NCBI GenBank assembly: GCA_025504975.1
Contig: JANUWI010000005.1
Span: forward strand, 248,001 to 312,000
DNA length: 64,000 nt
Origin: Plenodomus lindquistii
Lineage: Eukaryota > Ascomycota > Dothideomycetes > Pleosporales > Leptosphaeriaceae
Direction of reading: 5' to 3'
Made by a program: the position numbers and the translations under genes. Shown one piece after another: positions 44,932 through 56,662 of the stretch (position 1 is its first letter; each line of letters opens with the position of its first letter). Under the pieces are notes generated by a model, which worked only from the letters and a program-made list of their open reading frames with translations, did not search any database and was not told the origin of the DNA.

Positions 44932-47321
44932 TCAGGCCGAAACCCCTACGCAGTACGCATACGTCGGCCAGAAATTGGTACCACAATCGTTTTGAATCGC
45001 CGGGTTCCTTCAATAAGTTAGCATCTTCAACTCCGCCCAAACTCAGGTTGTTTAAAGGAGAGAACACTTACCACTTGTAGAATTGGTCGAGCGTGATACC
45101 ATGCTCCTGCGTGATAGACCAACACGTATCACTGTCTGGTCAATTGTTAGCAGTGCATCTCAAGGTAAGCAGGTGAAAGAGTGGTACTGACCTCCAACAA
45201 CATGCCATTCATCACAATTTTGGACAGTACCGGGGTGCGTTGGACCTGGAGCGCTTGGGGCCGTTGGACTTGGGGTTGCTGATGTAGTTTTAGTTGGCGT
45301 TGGCGTTAGTGTTGTAGTCGGCGTATCAGTGCTAGACGCGATATCGGTAGGCACAGCATCTGTACTAACGCAGTACTGATAACCAAGCCATAAGTTACTA
45401 CAGTCAGCACCGACAGCAGGGTTCCTGGAGATCGCATAACGTCAGCACAAGCTTCGCGTGAGTGTGTAAAGGGCGGTTTTCGTACCATTTGAACAGCTGT
45501 GCTATGGTTATTCTGTTCAAAGCCAGGAATGATTTGCAAGTCATCGGCGCAATAGCGGCGTTGTACTCGACGCATCCCTCGATTGCGCCCTCCTGCATAT
45601 TCGTTAGTCTTTTGTTGAAACGAGCAAGTCCAAGTCGCATAAAGACAACATACCCTTATTGGATAGCTCAATCCAGTTTCTTCAGGTAAAGAAGGCTTAG
45701 TGACCGATGCAGCGTTATAAGCTGCCATGCAATAGCGAAAGTCTTTCGATGGCGCGCAACTTGTAGAGTTGACGTCAAGAGAAGGATTCCTGGATACGAT
45801 AGTCAATACTAGTTCTATTCGCGATGGGAACAACTTCGATCAGAGATCGAAGGATGAAATGGTACTTACCAGTTGGCAAACTGCTCCGGTGTTATCGACC
45901 ATCCTTGGATAAGAGCGTCGCATGCAGACTTGAAACTAGGCAGAATATCTTCACTCACGGCGAGATCTGCGCCGTTCATGGAAAGATAACAATCTCTTCT
46001 TGTTCCCTTGGCGAGCGGTGCGGCCGTAGGCAGACCCGTAATCTTGGGCGCAGTGAAGGTTGCCTTTGGAAGATTGCTGTAAGGGATCTCTGGAACCGAT
46101 GATTGCGGCGGTATGTAGTCGGGGTGACCGGGATATTCGTTAATCGGTCCTAGAGACTCTACACAATAGCTTTCGAACGCGAAAAGATTGGTGCAGTTAT
46201 CGTTGATGCCTTGATTGAGGAATCGGAAGTCGACGAGGCTGATGCCAAACTTGAGGATGAGGAGGTTACAATACTCATCCGGTTGAACTTGATAGAATTT
46301 CGCACAGCGGCTGTTTGTACCATTGGCAAGATCACCAGGCACTGGAGCCATAGTTGGCGTCGCAGTAGGGATTGGTGTAGTAACCATAGTAGTCGTCGGG
46401 TTAGGTTTGAAATCAGCATCGCCAGGTGGCGACACGCAGATGGAATCGCCCACTGATTTCTCGATTTTATTACATAGATATCCAAGGACAGGGTTCCCTG
46501 CACAAGGAAAATGTGTTAGCTTCCATGCGGCAAGTATTCAGCACATGAGTAAGGAAGCAGAGACTTACATGTATATAGCTGAACCTGGCTCAGTCTGTTG
46601 CTTTTAGCAATATCCAGGCAGGTATCATTCGCCTGAACAACATATGTCTTGCAAGTGTTTGAGATGCAGAGATCCCCACTTTTTGGAAACTTAGCACAAA
46701 AAGGTGCGAGATTGTTGTTGGCCAGCAGCCAACTTGTACCCATTCCCTGAGCTTCAGAGATCGATCGGCATGTGTCGCCAGCTTTGATACTGTAAATTTT
46801 TCCAGAACACTCGGTCGGCGAAGTACTCGTGGGACTCGCCCTTCAAGGAAGTCAGTCTCAGCTCTCAGACAACGCATGGTGATCCACATACCCAGGAAAA
46901 GGAGTGGTTGAGCTTGCTAGCGGAAACCCCGTCTTTGAACAACTTGCTGTCAAAGAGCTGTATTTCTCTCGGAGTGCATTTCCTCCGTTGATGGGTGAGC
47001 CGGCTTGAAACTGATATGCCTTGATGATGCAATTGTCACACATGTCGAGACTCGTTTGCTCCTGTCTTCCTGTTGAAGCCATTGAGTCAGCGTGCATATC
47101 GAAGTTGATGATGATTTGTAAAATGCTAAGATAACTTGCTCAAGAATATTACAAGAACAGTACTTACTTATGTTTGGGAATGGAATGGCTTCAGCTGAAC
47201 AGCCCCAAATTTGTGTCCATTTGTTCGTGTTTCCAGAAGCAACAACACCGGAAACAGCAAAATTAAGGACTTTAGTGGTAGCCGACCAGGAGACAACAAG
47301 GCTTCCCGTCCGCTCAGCCAT
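44932..47321 (-). CDS. Multi-LysM domain protein
   Basis: Nine exons on the minus strand: 47321-47168, 47069-46892, 46840-46569, 46497-45870, 45789-45654, 45592-45486, 45424-45192, 45135-45072 and 45007-44932. The sum is 615 aa and all phases agree. LysM modules bind chitin or other N-acetylglucosamine polymers. Good modules are YSIKAGDTCRSIS...LLANNNLAPFC, YVVQANDTCLDIAKS...WNPV, YQVQPDEYCNLLI...FLNQGIN and HVVGDSDTCWSITQEHGITLDQFYKWNPA. Degenerate modules carry ITPEQFANWNPS and ITIAQLFKWNPA. A Thr/Pro/Ser linker (TPTTTLTPTPTKTTSATPSP) lies before the last one. Each junction usually splits the Trp of WNP. No signal peptide is seen at the chosen ATG, so a further 5' exon probably exists; an acceptor-like CAACAG lies near 47378. 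Confidence 0.87.
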
Positions 47322-48369
47322 ATATAAGCAGTGTACCGGCGGATTAGTAGTTAGGTGGATGACCACTAGCGAATCCCCGCTGTTGTATGTTTTTGTGCTT
47401 TTTTTTGCACCACGCCTGTCCTGTCTTATCTGTTCAACTACATTTTTGTCCACACACTCTTGTCGTCAGTTTTGCATTGTTCCCTCTTTCTCCGCCTTTG
47501 AAATCTGCTAAGGTTAGCACTTCGCTGTATCTCCAAGCGGGCACACGAGTGCTTGCTGCATGTTTGTTCGTGTAGCCACTATACAGTGCACAGACCTACT
47601 CCAAGCAGATTATTAGCGTCTGACATAGACAGCAACAATCTGCATGGCTATGGTTCACGTGCTAGCTAGTGGTCTGTACTGTCTCTACCTGGTCTGGTAA
47701 GTTCGATGACGACCAGCGTCACACCACCTCACCGCTTCCACTCGCATCCGACAACGTCTTGGGCACGCTACCAAGCCTAATCGATGCTGTGCAACTGATG
47801 ATTGGACACAACAACCTACGATGCTTCACAGGTTAGTTTGCTTCCTCATGCAAAGAGAGACGTTTCGCTGCTGGTACTTCTGCACTGCTCGATTCCAAGC
47901 CTACGATCTGATTGCGAGTCAGTCCTCTCGATCTAAAAGCTTGTCTCCACACGTCTTATCTAATGCGCTATTTTGACAGACTGCCAGCATGTTCGACCAT
48001 GGCCAACGATAGAAACAATGCCATACTTTACTAGCGGAGCCCTGTACATTCCACGCTGATCGTTTCGTATAGCCAAAACAAGCTGCCACCTTCGGCTAGA
48101 AGCCAATACCACAAGTGGATTGCAATCGGACCATTACTAACCGATGTTCCCTACAGCATGGTTGATCCGACCCATCCAGCATGTAATTGTGTATTGCGCG
48201 TATGGGTCGTGCCTATTCATAGTCGCTCGCATCACGAGATCGCAAATGGGCGATCCACTTTGTCCGATTATAAAAGTTGGTCCAGCACTGCAAATAATAC
48301 CTGCAGTCCACCGCGGTCACACTGCAGCAATAACACCTGTGCTACATACTGCAAGTCAAGCAAAACGCC
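47322..48369. other. Intergenic between divergent LysM and protease genes
   Basis: It should contain both promoters and possibly a first exon of the LysM gene. A TATA box of the protease is noted separately. Nothing else is recognisable. Confidence 0.45.
48269..48276 (+). promoter_or_regulatory. TATA box of the aspartic protease gene
   Basis: TATAAAAG lies about 94 nt upstream of the ATG at 48370. Confidence 0.6.
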
Positions 48370-50010
48370 ATGTACTCTAGAATTTCTGCGCCTTCGGTGG
48401 TTGCAGCGTTATTGTGCCTGAGCCATAGCGCTGTTGCGGCACCAAGTCCCCTTGTGAAGCGAGCAGGCGAGGTCGCCACCCTTGAGATCAAGATCCCGCC
48501 GAACCGGGTCGACGACCAATTCTACACGGTGTGTATGCCAGCATTTCGCAACGAGATTATTTTGCTGACACTCGGCAGGTCGATGTCGACTTTGGCGGTC
48601 AAAAATTTCCCTCCCTCTTGGATACGGCTTCTGCCGACCATTTCGTAGCATCGGAGGAATGCAGCAACACCAATTCCTCGAGCGGCTGCTATAATCTTAA
48701 TGACCGCTATGTGTACACTGTAAGTACTGCTCGTCGTACATCTGATGGCTCAATCGTTCCAGCCATAAGATGTAAATACGACATATGATCAACTAACCTT
48801 GTGCATAGGGAAACGAGACACTCGTTGCAAACGAGACCTTCTTCACAATCGTGGGCACCGGCGGAGTATTCGGAAACCAAACTCTCATGGACATTGGTCT
48901 AGGAGACATCACTGTCAAGAAAATCGCCACGGGTACGTTCATAGACACGTGCATAGGTCCAGTACGTTCCTTACTAACACGGGTACTTAAGGACTGCTTA
49001 ACGAGGCTGCATCCAACTTCTTCCAGAATGGATCTTTCTCCGGCCTCTTGGGACTCGGCTTCTTGAACGTCTCTCGCCAGTACTACTTCAACAACCGTCT
49101 CCCAATTCTCGACACGCTCCTCCAAGCCGGAACATTGGCCAAGCCCCTCTTCTCCATCAGTCTTCCTCGCCTTGGTGATCCCGATTCGCCAAAGACGGGA
49201 GCTCTGACCCTTGGAGGTATCGAGGCCGGCCGTGCAGAGTCTGATATCCAGTACCACGAAGTCCTCCCAACACCAAAGTGAGTCTTTGAACGAATCAAGA
49301 ATGCACTGTTTGTTCCCCCAGACTGACATAAAAAAAACAGCTACAACCTCGAAAACTTTGAGCCTAGTCTCCAAGGATGGATCATCGAGATGACCAGCCT
49401 CCGCATGAACGGCAAGGAAATCAATGTCACAGCCCGTAAGTGTATCCCTGAATATCGCTTGAATATTAACTAACACAAATACAACAGTACTAGACGCCCA
49501 AAACCGCAGCCTCTCCTTCATCGACTCGGGCGCACAAAGAATCCAACTCCGCCCCACCGACCTCGACGCCGTCGCCGCAGCCTTCAAGGGTCCCACAGTC
49601 TACCAGCCCCAACAAAACATCTACTTTGACTGTTCGATCCCCCAACTGCTCGAGCTTAAGTTTGGCGAGACATGGTACCCGATTGACCCGCTTGACTTGA
49701 TCATCCCAGGCGAATACGGCAACAGCAATGGTACCGAGATGTAAGTTTTAGCCGCCTCTTATACATACATACTGCCCTTCGACTCGTGTGCTAATCAATC
49801 GGCAGGTGCTTGTCTACACTTGGCTCGTGGACCCGAACATTTGGAGATTCCCTCCTAGGCGTGCCGTTCCTGAGGTCCGTCTTCTCCGTGTTTGACTTTG
49901 TCTCAAATGATGCGTACAAGGTGGCTCCGCGTGTGGGTCTGACGTCGCTGGTTAATCCTGAGGCGGCGGTCGCAAGGTACCCTTCGCTTTACAAGGCTCG
50001 TCTTGGTTAG
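48370..50010 (+). CDS. Secreted aspartic protease (pepsin family A1)
   Basis: Seven exons, 48370-48528, 48579-48719, 48809-48932, 48992-49277, 49341-49435, 49488-49740 and 49806-50010, give 420 aa; introns are 50-89 nt and all phases agree. The signal peptide is followed by SPLVKRAGEVATLEI; Lys-Arg marks a likely Kex2 propeptide cleavage. Pepsin-fold features are VDVDFGGQKFPSLLDTASADHFV (first catalytic Asp), GLLGLGFLNVSRQYYF, PLFSISLPRLGDPDSPKTGALTLGG and SLSFIDSGAQRIQL (second catalytic Asp). The architecture resembles yapsin/candidapepsin-like fungal enzymes. The first active-site loop reads DTAS instead of the usual DTGS. No GPI-anchor tail is seen. It cleaves proteins outside the cell. 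Confidence 0.92.
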
Positions 50011-50547
50011 GCGGAAAGGGGAAATGAATGAATGAATGGTGCCAGTGACTTGATGTGCTTGGAGAGTGGACGTTGATCTGTAATGAGAGGGGAAGGTGGA
50101 TCGCATGAGCCTATCACATACTAGTCAATACAATCGACTGTAATTATGAAACCCGTAAAGGGGTATTTACGGATGATGTTCGATGGTTCTTGTGTCTTTG
50201 TGAGTGCACCAGGCAAGTGACGAGCTCCGACACCATCTCCGGATGATAGCAGGGGTTGGAACGGGCTTGGGAGACGGTAGTAGGTTAAGATTTGTTCGTC
50301 GGTAGATGTCGTACCAGTTTCATTGAGCTTATGTGAAAGGGTCGGAGATATGCAGCAAGTAAATCTTAATACAAGCCAATGACACTGTGTAACGTAAGGA
50401 TGACAATGGTATTGTATGATACATATAAGTCAGCCCAACCAAAGCGAGCGTCCTTAACAAACCACACCAGCAATATCAGCTTCAACGATGCCAACAACGC
50501 CATACCCATGAAAGATAACCAACCACCCAACCCCCCACATCTCCACC
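50011..50547. other. Intergenic, convergent 3' ends
   Basis: 3' flanks of the protease and RPEL genes meet here. Nothing else is seen. Confidence 0.5.
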
Positions 50548-51110
50548 CTACGCAACATCCTCCTCCGTCAAAATGCCCTTCTTCTTCAACTCCTCCGGGC
50601 TCGGCCTCGCCTGCAACCCCTTCTCCAAATTATCCGCGCGCATATGCAAATCCAACTCCTTCTGATGCCCCTGCAAGGCCGGCGCCGCGGTGCTATCAGG
50701 CAGGATGTTGCGCTGCACGAGATCCCCCCGCTCAGGCCGCGCATTCAGGCCCTTTTTCAGATTATCCGTTGCGCGCTGGCGTTCGAGTTCGAGGGCTTTG
50801 GCTTGGAGGGCACTACGCATTTGCTAAGATTAGTAGTGCGCGGATGTGTGGGTGGAGTGGAGACTAGCTAGAGGGGCGTCTGCGGGAGGGCAAGGGGAAA
50901 AGTGGATACGCGCGGGATGGGGACGGGGGGTCTATGTACGTACGGCGCTGTGGTTGTGTCGAGCAGGATGTGGCGGTTCTTGAGGTCTTGGGGCTCCGGG
51001 CGGTGCTGCAGGTGCTTTTCCAGGCTGTTGCGGCGGTCGAGGGAGCGCACGGGTGAGATGGGCGTTTCGTCGACGACGACGGCGCTCTCGTTGTTGGGTT
51101 CAGGGGCCAT
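50548..51110 (-). CDS. RPEL-repeat protein
   Basis: Exons 51110-50944 and 50812-50548 (131-nt intron) give 143 aa. Three RPEL motifs are visible: NSLEKHLQHRPEPQDLKNRHIL, DNLKKGLNARPERGDLVQRNIL and DNLEKGLQARPSPEELKKKGIL. The linkers LLDTTTAPALQAKALELERQRAT and LPDSTAAPALQGHQKELDLHMRA are themselves similar, which confirms the chosen acceptor (GCGTAG at 50813). A nearer alternative (CTTAG) would break this match. RPEL motifs bind monomeric actin in animal MRTF and Phactr proteins; fungal RPEL proteins are poorly studied. The N-terminus is acidic. It is probably cytosolic or nuclear. Confidence 0.92.
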
Positions 51111-51752
51111 GGTTGTGTGTTGTGTGGGTTGTGTGGGTTGTGTGGAGGAACCGAGTAGTTTGTATGCAGCTATGGAGCGCGAGCTTGGGCTGAGAGCTCG
51201 TGGTACTTAAAGCAGGTTTGATCGCATGGTGAGACGAGAGCTTGGTTGCTTTGTTTGCGGCTTGGTTGCGGGGCAAGCGTGATCCTTGCATATGGCAACG
51301 CCCACCCACGACGCACGCCGCGTCAATGTCAGGTGCTGCCCAAGAGTCATCTTACCTCTCACGAGCAACACGATGTCGTTGGGCGTCGAATGCCCTTGTG
51401 CTGCCCAGTCCTTGTGCGTGTCCAGCTGCCTTGTTTTGAACATCATCGGCTGTCCCTGCTGGTCGGCTCATCGTGACATGGGAGCAGAGTTGCGAAACAG
51501 ACTCGCATGGATTCACGTGTTACGTCATTGTGCATCAACGACATGCTTCACCTGATAAAAATTGCACAAGCACATATTGAGATTGTACACGTTTGTCCAA
51601 CTTCACCGGCCCTGAAGCCATGTACCAAGTACGAACAATTTTCTGAACTTCCGTCTCGCTACGAAATCGCCGACCTTTTGCCCAGCACCGACGAGTCTTC
51701 CCGTCTATCGGTCCTGCTCTCACAGCATCTCGATTCGCAACGCAGCATCATC
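51111..51752. other. Intergenic, no gene seen
   Basis: A short TGTGTGGGT-like repeat lies just upstream of the RPEL gene (51114-51144). No other structure stands out. Confidence 0.5.
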
Positions 51753-52209
51753 TCAGTAACCGACCCGTCCAAGCTCGGTCACTGTCGTTATGGCTGTCAC
51801 TCTCAGCTGGCATTCCGTTACCGTCTTGGTTGCGATACCAGGCACCGTGGCCATGGCGCGACAAGGCTGTTCTAATTAGCAGGCGACACCGCGCATGTAA
51901 TACTACTACCCAGGCGCTCACCAGCCCAAGACCGAGTGCTTTCGTCTGCAACTCGCAGCCGTGGCAGTCCGTGTAGACTGTTGCTGTTTTTGTCGTTTCG
52001 TAAAAGGTGCAATTGGTCTCCATAGACGGAATCTTGAGAATCTCGAGCATGCATGTGGCCGATGGCGCCCTCCACGTGCTCGATGATGGTTGTACCGGAG
52101 ATGACCGTCTAGTGCCATGTCAGTACAGAGGACGAGAACACTCGGAACAGAGGACGTACGTCTGCGCGGAGAATACTGCCAGTACAAGTGCAACAAGTAT
52201 ATGAATCAT
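51753..52209 (-). CDS. Small secreted 6-Cys protein (116 aa), effector-like
   Basis: Three short exons, 52209-52160, 52108-51922 and 51866-51753 (introns 51 and 55 nt), give 116 aa. The first intron has a CTGAC branch site 9 nt before its TAG; the second has CTAAT. Exon 1 is almost exactly a signal peptide (MIHILVALVLAVFSAQ). The mature protein has six Cys, in SATCMLE, TNCTF, TDCHGCEL, LPCRA and TECQL, plus Thr/Val-rich stretches (TTKTATVYT, VPGIATKTVT, TAITTVTE) that suggest a beta-rich fold. No family is recognised. A TATA-like element precedes it. Six Cys and small size make it an effector or surface-protein candidate (inference). The exon model rests on consistent phases and splice sites. 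Confidence 0.68.
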
Positions 52210-52679
52210 GTTTCCCGTGGAGATGCAGTTGAGGCTATGCGTGGAGAAATGCTAAGCAATGATCTGAATGCTTATATTTGTTACGGTGCAATTAGCGCAG
52301 CTCGTTCATGCTCTGGAGGCAAGGGAAGGCACCCGGTTTAATTACGGTTCCACGTGGGTAGGACTGCGAGGAAGGAATGTACGGCATAGCGGCACTTCAC
52401 AGTAACAAGGCAGAGTACAGAGTCATATCATTATCACATTAACTACGTACTAGCTACATTCCATGTTCAATCCTGTGAACAGGTGCAAGGCTCCAACTCC
52501 AGTGATGTGAGGCCAGACTAAGAGAAGTGGTAAAGTTGGGGGACAGTATGGATGCAGATGCTTTTTCCATCAATTTTCCTTTTACAATCCTGATCTTGGT
52601 CCTTGGTCCTCAAGGTAGACCTATTTGGCAATGCAATTTGTGGCGATGGGAGATGATGTTGTACCGTCGAGTGAGACGT
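52210..52679. other. Intergenic between secreted-protein promoter and opsin 3' end
   Basis: Only the TATA-like element is notable. Confidence 0.5.
52271..52278 (-). promoter_or_regulatory. TATA-like element of the 116-aa secreted protein gene
   Basis: AATATAAG on the minus strand lies about 62 nt upstream of the ATG. Confidence 0.4.
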
Positions 52680-53724
52680 TTACGCACCATCGTCCTCACC
52701 GATGCGGATGGCACCCTCACGGTTCAGACCGTTGGCCCAGAAGCCGTTAAGCTCAACGTCGCTCTCGCGGAGGTTGGCGTGGGTAACAAGGAGCCATGCA
52801 CCGAAGACACCCTTGGCGAGGACATCGAGAACGGCGTAGGCGATAATCTCACCGTCAACACCGATCTTGCGAGCACCGTCTGCGAGACCCCAGACACTAG
52901 AGATGATCAGTACGCATAGCAGAGCAGATGAAGGTAGGTGACACTTACATGGGGTAGGCAGTCCAGAGGATCAGGGTGTAGGCACCAATGGCAACGAAGA
53001 AGGAGCGGAGCTTCTCGCCCTTGGCACGTGCGTTAGCACCTCCGTTGAGAACAAGGTGCCAGATGACGAAGATGTAAGCAATGCAGGCAATGGTGTACCA
53101 GCCCCACTTCTGGGGAGTACCCTCAGAGCCGAAAGCAGCAAAGAGACCGGTCAAGACCATGATCAAATCAGCGACAATGGCCATGAAGATGTGGGCACCG
53201 GACATGCCAGCCAGGAGGCCGAGATCGAGGAGCAGGAGAGGCGTGGTGATGGCCCAATCGATGTAACGAGCGTAGTAGACCTGGCGGTAGACAGTCTCGT
53301 ATGTGTCGGGGACATGGTCGTGCTGGTTGCGGATGACAATCTTGTTGAGGGCGACGCCGTGGCCGGTGGCCATGGCGAAGTAAGAAAGAGCGGCAGTCAG
53401 AGTGATGATGGTTGTGATGACATGGTACAGGCGCTTGTTCTGATGGGCGTGTTAGTGTGACGCAAAGATCAAGGCGCACGCGTCACGTACCACTGGAATC
53501 TTCCAGGACAAGGCAGTGAAAGCAGCAGAGGCAATCAACATGAGCACGAAGACGACCCAGAGCGTCTTGCCGCCGGCATCGCCAACAGTCTCGTAGGTGG
53601 GCGTGTCGGGAGCGACCGTGGGGATGGGCGCCACATGGGTAGGAGTGGCCGACGCGGTGGCAGTGGGCAGCGGGAAGAGCTGCGAGGTCTTCTTCAAGAC
53701 TTCCTCGAACTGGTCAACAATCAT
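52680..53724 (-). CDS. Microbial rhodopsin, light-driven proton pump type
   Basis: Exons 53724-53491, 53439-52949 and 52896-52680 (introns 51 and 52 nt) give 313 aa. It is a seven-helix retinal protein. Helix C reads RYIDWAITTPLLLLDLGLL: Asp139 corresponds to the proton acceptor and Asp150 to the proton donor of bacteriorhodopsin. Helix G reads AVLDVLAKGVFG, with Lys270 as the retinal Schiff-base residue. Having both carboxylates predicts active proton pumping, unlike opsin-related or sensory forms. Length and these positions match the Leptosphaeria maculans rhodopsin as I recall it. A membrane location is expected. The gene appears intact with a TATA-like element upstream. Confidence 0.97.
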
Positions 53725-55401
53725 GATGGCGGTTGATTGATGGAATGGAGTAGAGGTACTGGAGGGGATGTCGAGTGGAGGAGCAGCGGAGGCGTGCGGT
53801 TATAAACAGAAGCAGGCAGCCATCACCTGAGAGCTCTGCGGCAGAAGCTGTACAAACAAGGAAGTACTGATGTCATATCGTCGTTACTCCTCACGCCCTG
53901 TGGCCCGGGCCCCATAGTTTATTGGCTGCAGCGGCAGCACGCTTGACGTGCAGCGCCAGAAACCAGAGTAGCTCCCCCAGCGACAAAGTCCAGGCCAAGC
54001 GACGGGCGGAGTTCTTGTGAGCCGGAGTCGGCGCTGTTCAAGAGCTGCTGGCTGCTGTGCGTGCTCGAGCGGCGCCCATTGATGGTGCAGCTCGTCCATT
54101 GAGTGCGCTTGCGATTGCGATGCGGCGTTGTCATGGGCGAGCAAGAATGCCATGCTGCGCACCGCCAAGCCCCATGTCGATGCACCCCACACGCAAGCAA
54201 CGAGGATCGAGCTCCCAGGTCCCAGCCTCACACAAGCAGGTTTTACCGCCAGTACCGGGCAACATCATGAGACACCACTGAGCGCAGTGGCCCCGATAAC
54301 CTCCACATATATGCCGCCTTGAGGATCGCACATCAGCACTCAATTTCCATGTACCCCTCTCCAGCACCCCGCTCGTATATAACACACACTCACGCGTACG
54401 GCGCCGTTGCCGTGTCCATTGGAGCAAGAGAGGCCGAATCCCCATGGACGTCTGGAGCTCGTCTCCAGAACGTCGCCAAGCCAGTTGCATGTCTCATCAC
54501 CCAGGTCGCGTACGGAGATGCGCCCGTCAGACGCCGGATGCGGACGGGGCGCTGCACTGCACTGCAAACCTGCGGCCCACGGCGGGCAGCTTTCGACGGG
54601 CTACGGCAGCACGCCGTAGCCATGAACGAAGAAGAAGTGGACTTTGATGTACCATTTATCCAGGCCGCCAGAGAATTTGTACTGTGCGAGTACATCTCGC
54701 TCGTCGTCATGCTTTTGGAGCTGCCATTGCGACGACCGTCAGATCGGACTTTGGACGTGAAATCGGGCCATCTGCGGCTAGGTCATCAAAGTGTTGACTT
54801 CTTGGAAGAGTGGGAAGCTGGCGGCAGCCGTTTGGGAGGCTCTCGCCATGTCACTAGCCACTTCGCGGCTGCTGAACGCTGATTGGACGACTACTCGTGG
54901 CTTCCTTTCCTCACAATAACCCAAACACAGTAACCGCATTCGTCTGACCCTGAACAATGACCACCACTCGACTCCACGAGCAACCCACCACGCCGACATC
55001 CCACGAGATCGCGCGTTCTACAAGCTCCTGTCCCTCTTCACTTAGGTGCTCCGCTATCCGTGAATGATAGCTCCGTTCTATAATCCGCCATGCTCATTCG
55101 CCGCCGCCCGCATGCTACGGGTTAGCGCGCCATCAGGGTACCCGCTGGGTTTTTGACACGCCGTCAAGCCTCGACAAGATCCAGCAAGCATTTTCAAGCA
55201 GTCCATCAAGGTGTCTGACAATCTCCATACATACATAGCCTCCATCGCACCAAGACTTGCATTCGAAAACGAACCGCCCAGTCGGATACACGGTACCGAA
55301 CTTTCGTGCATATTCAATAAATTTCCAGGGTCCAAGACACTACAAAAGCCCACTCCCAGAGAACAGAGGCGCAATTTTTTTTTTCACACAGAACGGTGAA
55401 G
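53725..55401. other. Intergenic between rhodopsin and ZIP transporter
   Basis: GC-rich open frames on both strands (minus 53884-54231, plus 54319-54882, minus 54778-54999) have no recognisable motifs and conflict with one another. A T8-rich tract lies at 55376-55384 just before the ZIP gene. No gene is supported. Confidence 0.45.
53799..53806 (-). promoter_or_regulatory. TATA-like element of the rhodopsin gene
   Basis: TTTATAAC lies on the minus strand about 76 nt upstream of the ATG. Confidence 0.45.
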
Positions 55402-56662
55402 ATGGATTCAGCTGCCCTCAACGTTGCGCGACTCGTGCTCCGCCAGGACGCAGGGGAAGAGCAAGTACAGTGCGAGACGAGCAACGACTATGATGGACGC
55501 ATGGGTATACGGATATCTTCCATATTCGTTATCATGTTCGGCTCCATGTTCGGTATGTACACCCTCTTAAGCCAGCCGACGATGATCATCTCTGACAATT
55601 ATACACAGGCGCCGTATTTCCAGTATTCGCAAAACGTATGCGCTCAAGATTTGTGCCGCCATGGGTCTTCTTCATCGCAAAGTATTTTGGTTCAGGTGTC
55701 ATTGTCACCACAGCCTTCATTCATCTTCTTGCGCCTGCTCACGAAGCTCTGACCAATCCCTGCTTGACTGGCGTTATTGCTGCTTACCCCTGGGTCGAAG
55801 GCATCACCCTCATGGTCATTTTTGCCATGTTCTTCCTGGAGCTTATGACTATGCGTTATGCAAATTTCGGTGGTGGTCATGATCACGGGCACGAGCACAA
55901 GGAGCACAAGCACGACCCACCGCACACTCCTGCCGTGTCAAACTCAGTCCAAAGCGACATCAATCTAGGTGACCGCAAGTCGCAGGATCCAGAATCAGCT
56001 ATTCCCACCGCCAACCCGCATCTTCGTGGCGAAGACCATCTGGGACACCAACGCGACCACGTGGCTAACTCCGACGTGGAATCAAACTGGGAGGCGCATG
56101 GCTTGGTACCAGAAACCTACTCTGCACAACTCACTGCAGTCTTCATCCTCGAGTTTGGTGTCATTTTCCACTCCGTCTTCGTGGGTCTCACCCTCGCTGT
56201 TGCCGGCGACGAATTCATCACTCTCTACATTGTCCTCGTCTTTCATCAAACATTCGAGGGTCTCGGTCTCGGTGCCCGCCTCGCAGATGTGCCGTGGCCC
56301 GCGAGCAAGCGCTGGACCCCTTACCTCTTAGCCATGGGCTACGGCATCTCTACGCCCATTGCCATTGCCATCGGTCTTGGTGCACGAACCAGCTTTGCGC
56401 CTGGATCGCGCACTACGCTCCTCGTCAATGGTGTTTTCGATTCCATCAGTGCTGGTATTCTCATCTACACTGGCCTGATTGAGCTCATGGCGCACGAATT
56501 CATGTTCAGTCCGTACATGCAAAAGGGTCCTGTGAGTAGGACACTCAAGGCTTTTGCAATCATGACGCTGGGTGCTGGTACGTTTCCTCCTCCTTACACT
56601 CAGAACTTGGACACATCTAACGCATCATAGGTCTGATGGCCCTGCTAGGTTACTGGGCCTAA
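55402..56662 (+). CDS. ZIP-family zinc/iron transporter
   Basis: Exons 55402-55552, 55609-56577 and 56631-56662 (introns 56 and 53 nt) give 383 aa. ZIP proteins move zinc or iron into the cytosol. Visible are eight predicted membrane helices and the His-rich cytosolic loop HDHGHEHKEHKHDPPH after helix 3. The metal-path motifs are IFHSVFVGLTLAV in helix 4 and VFHQTFEGLGLG in helix 5. The last exon encodes only LMALLGYWA, the usual ZIP C-terminus. The short N-terminal region contains two Cys. It is most similar to fungal plasma-membrane Zrt1/Zrt2-type transporters. Zinc-dependent control cannot be read from the sequence here. Confidence 0.96.

Noticed and set aside
48793..49596. 267-codon frame on the minus strand
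   Set aside because: It is antisense to the aspartic protease exons and crosses their introns.
54319..54882. 187-codon frame on the plus strand, with competing minus frames
   Set aside because: GC-rich region with conflicting open frames and no family features.
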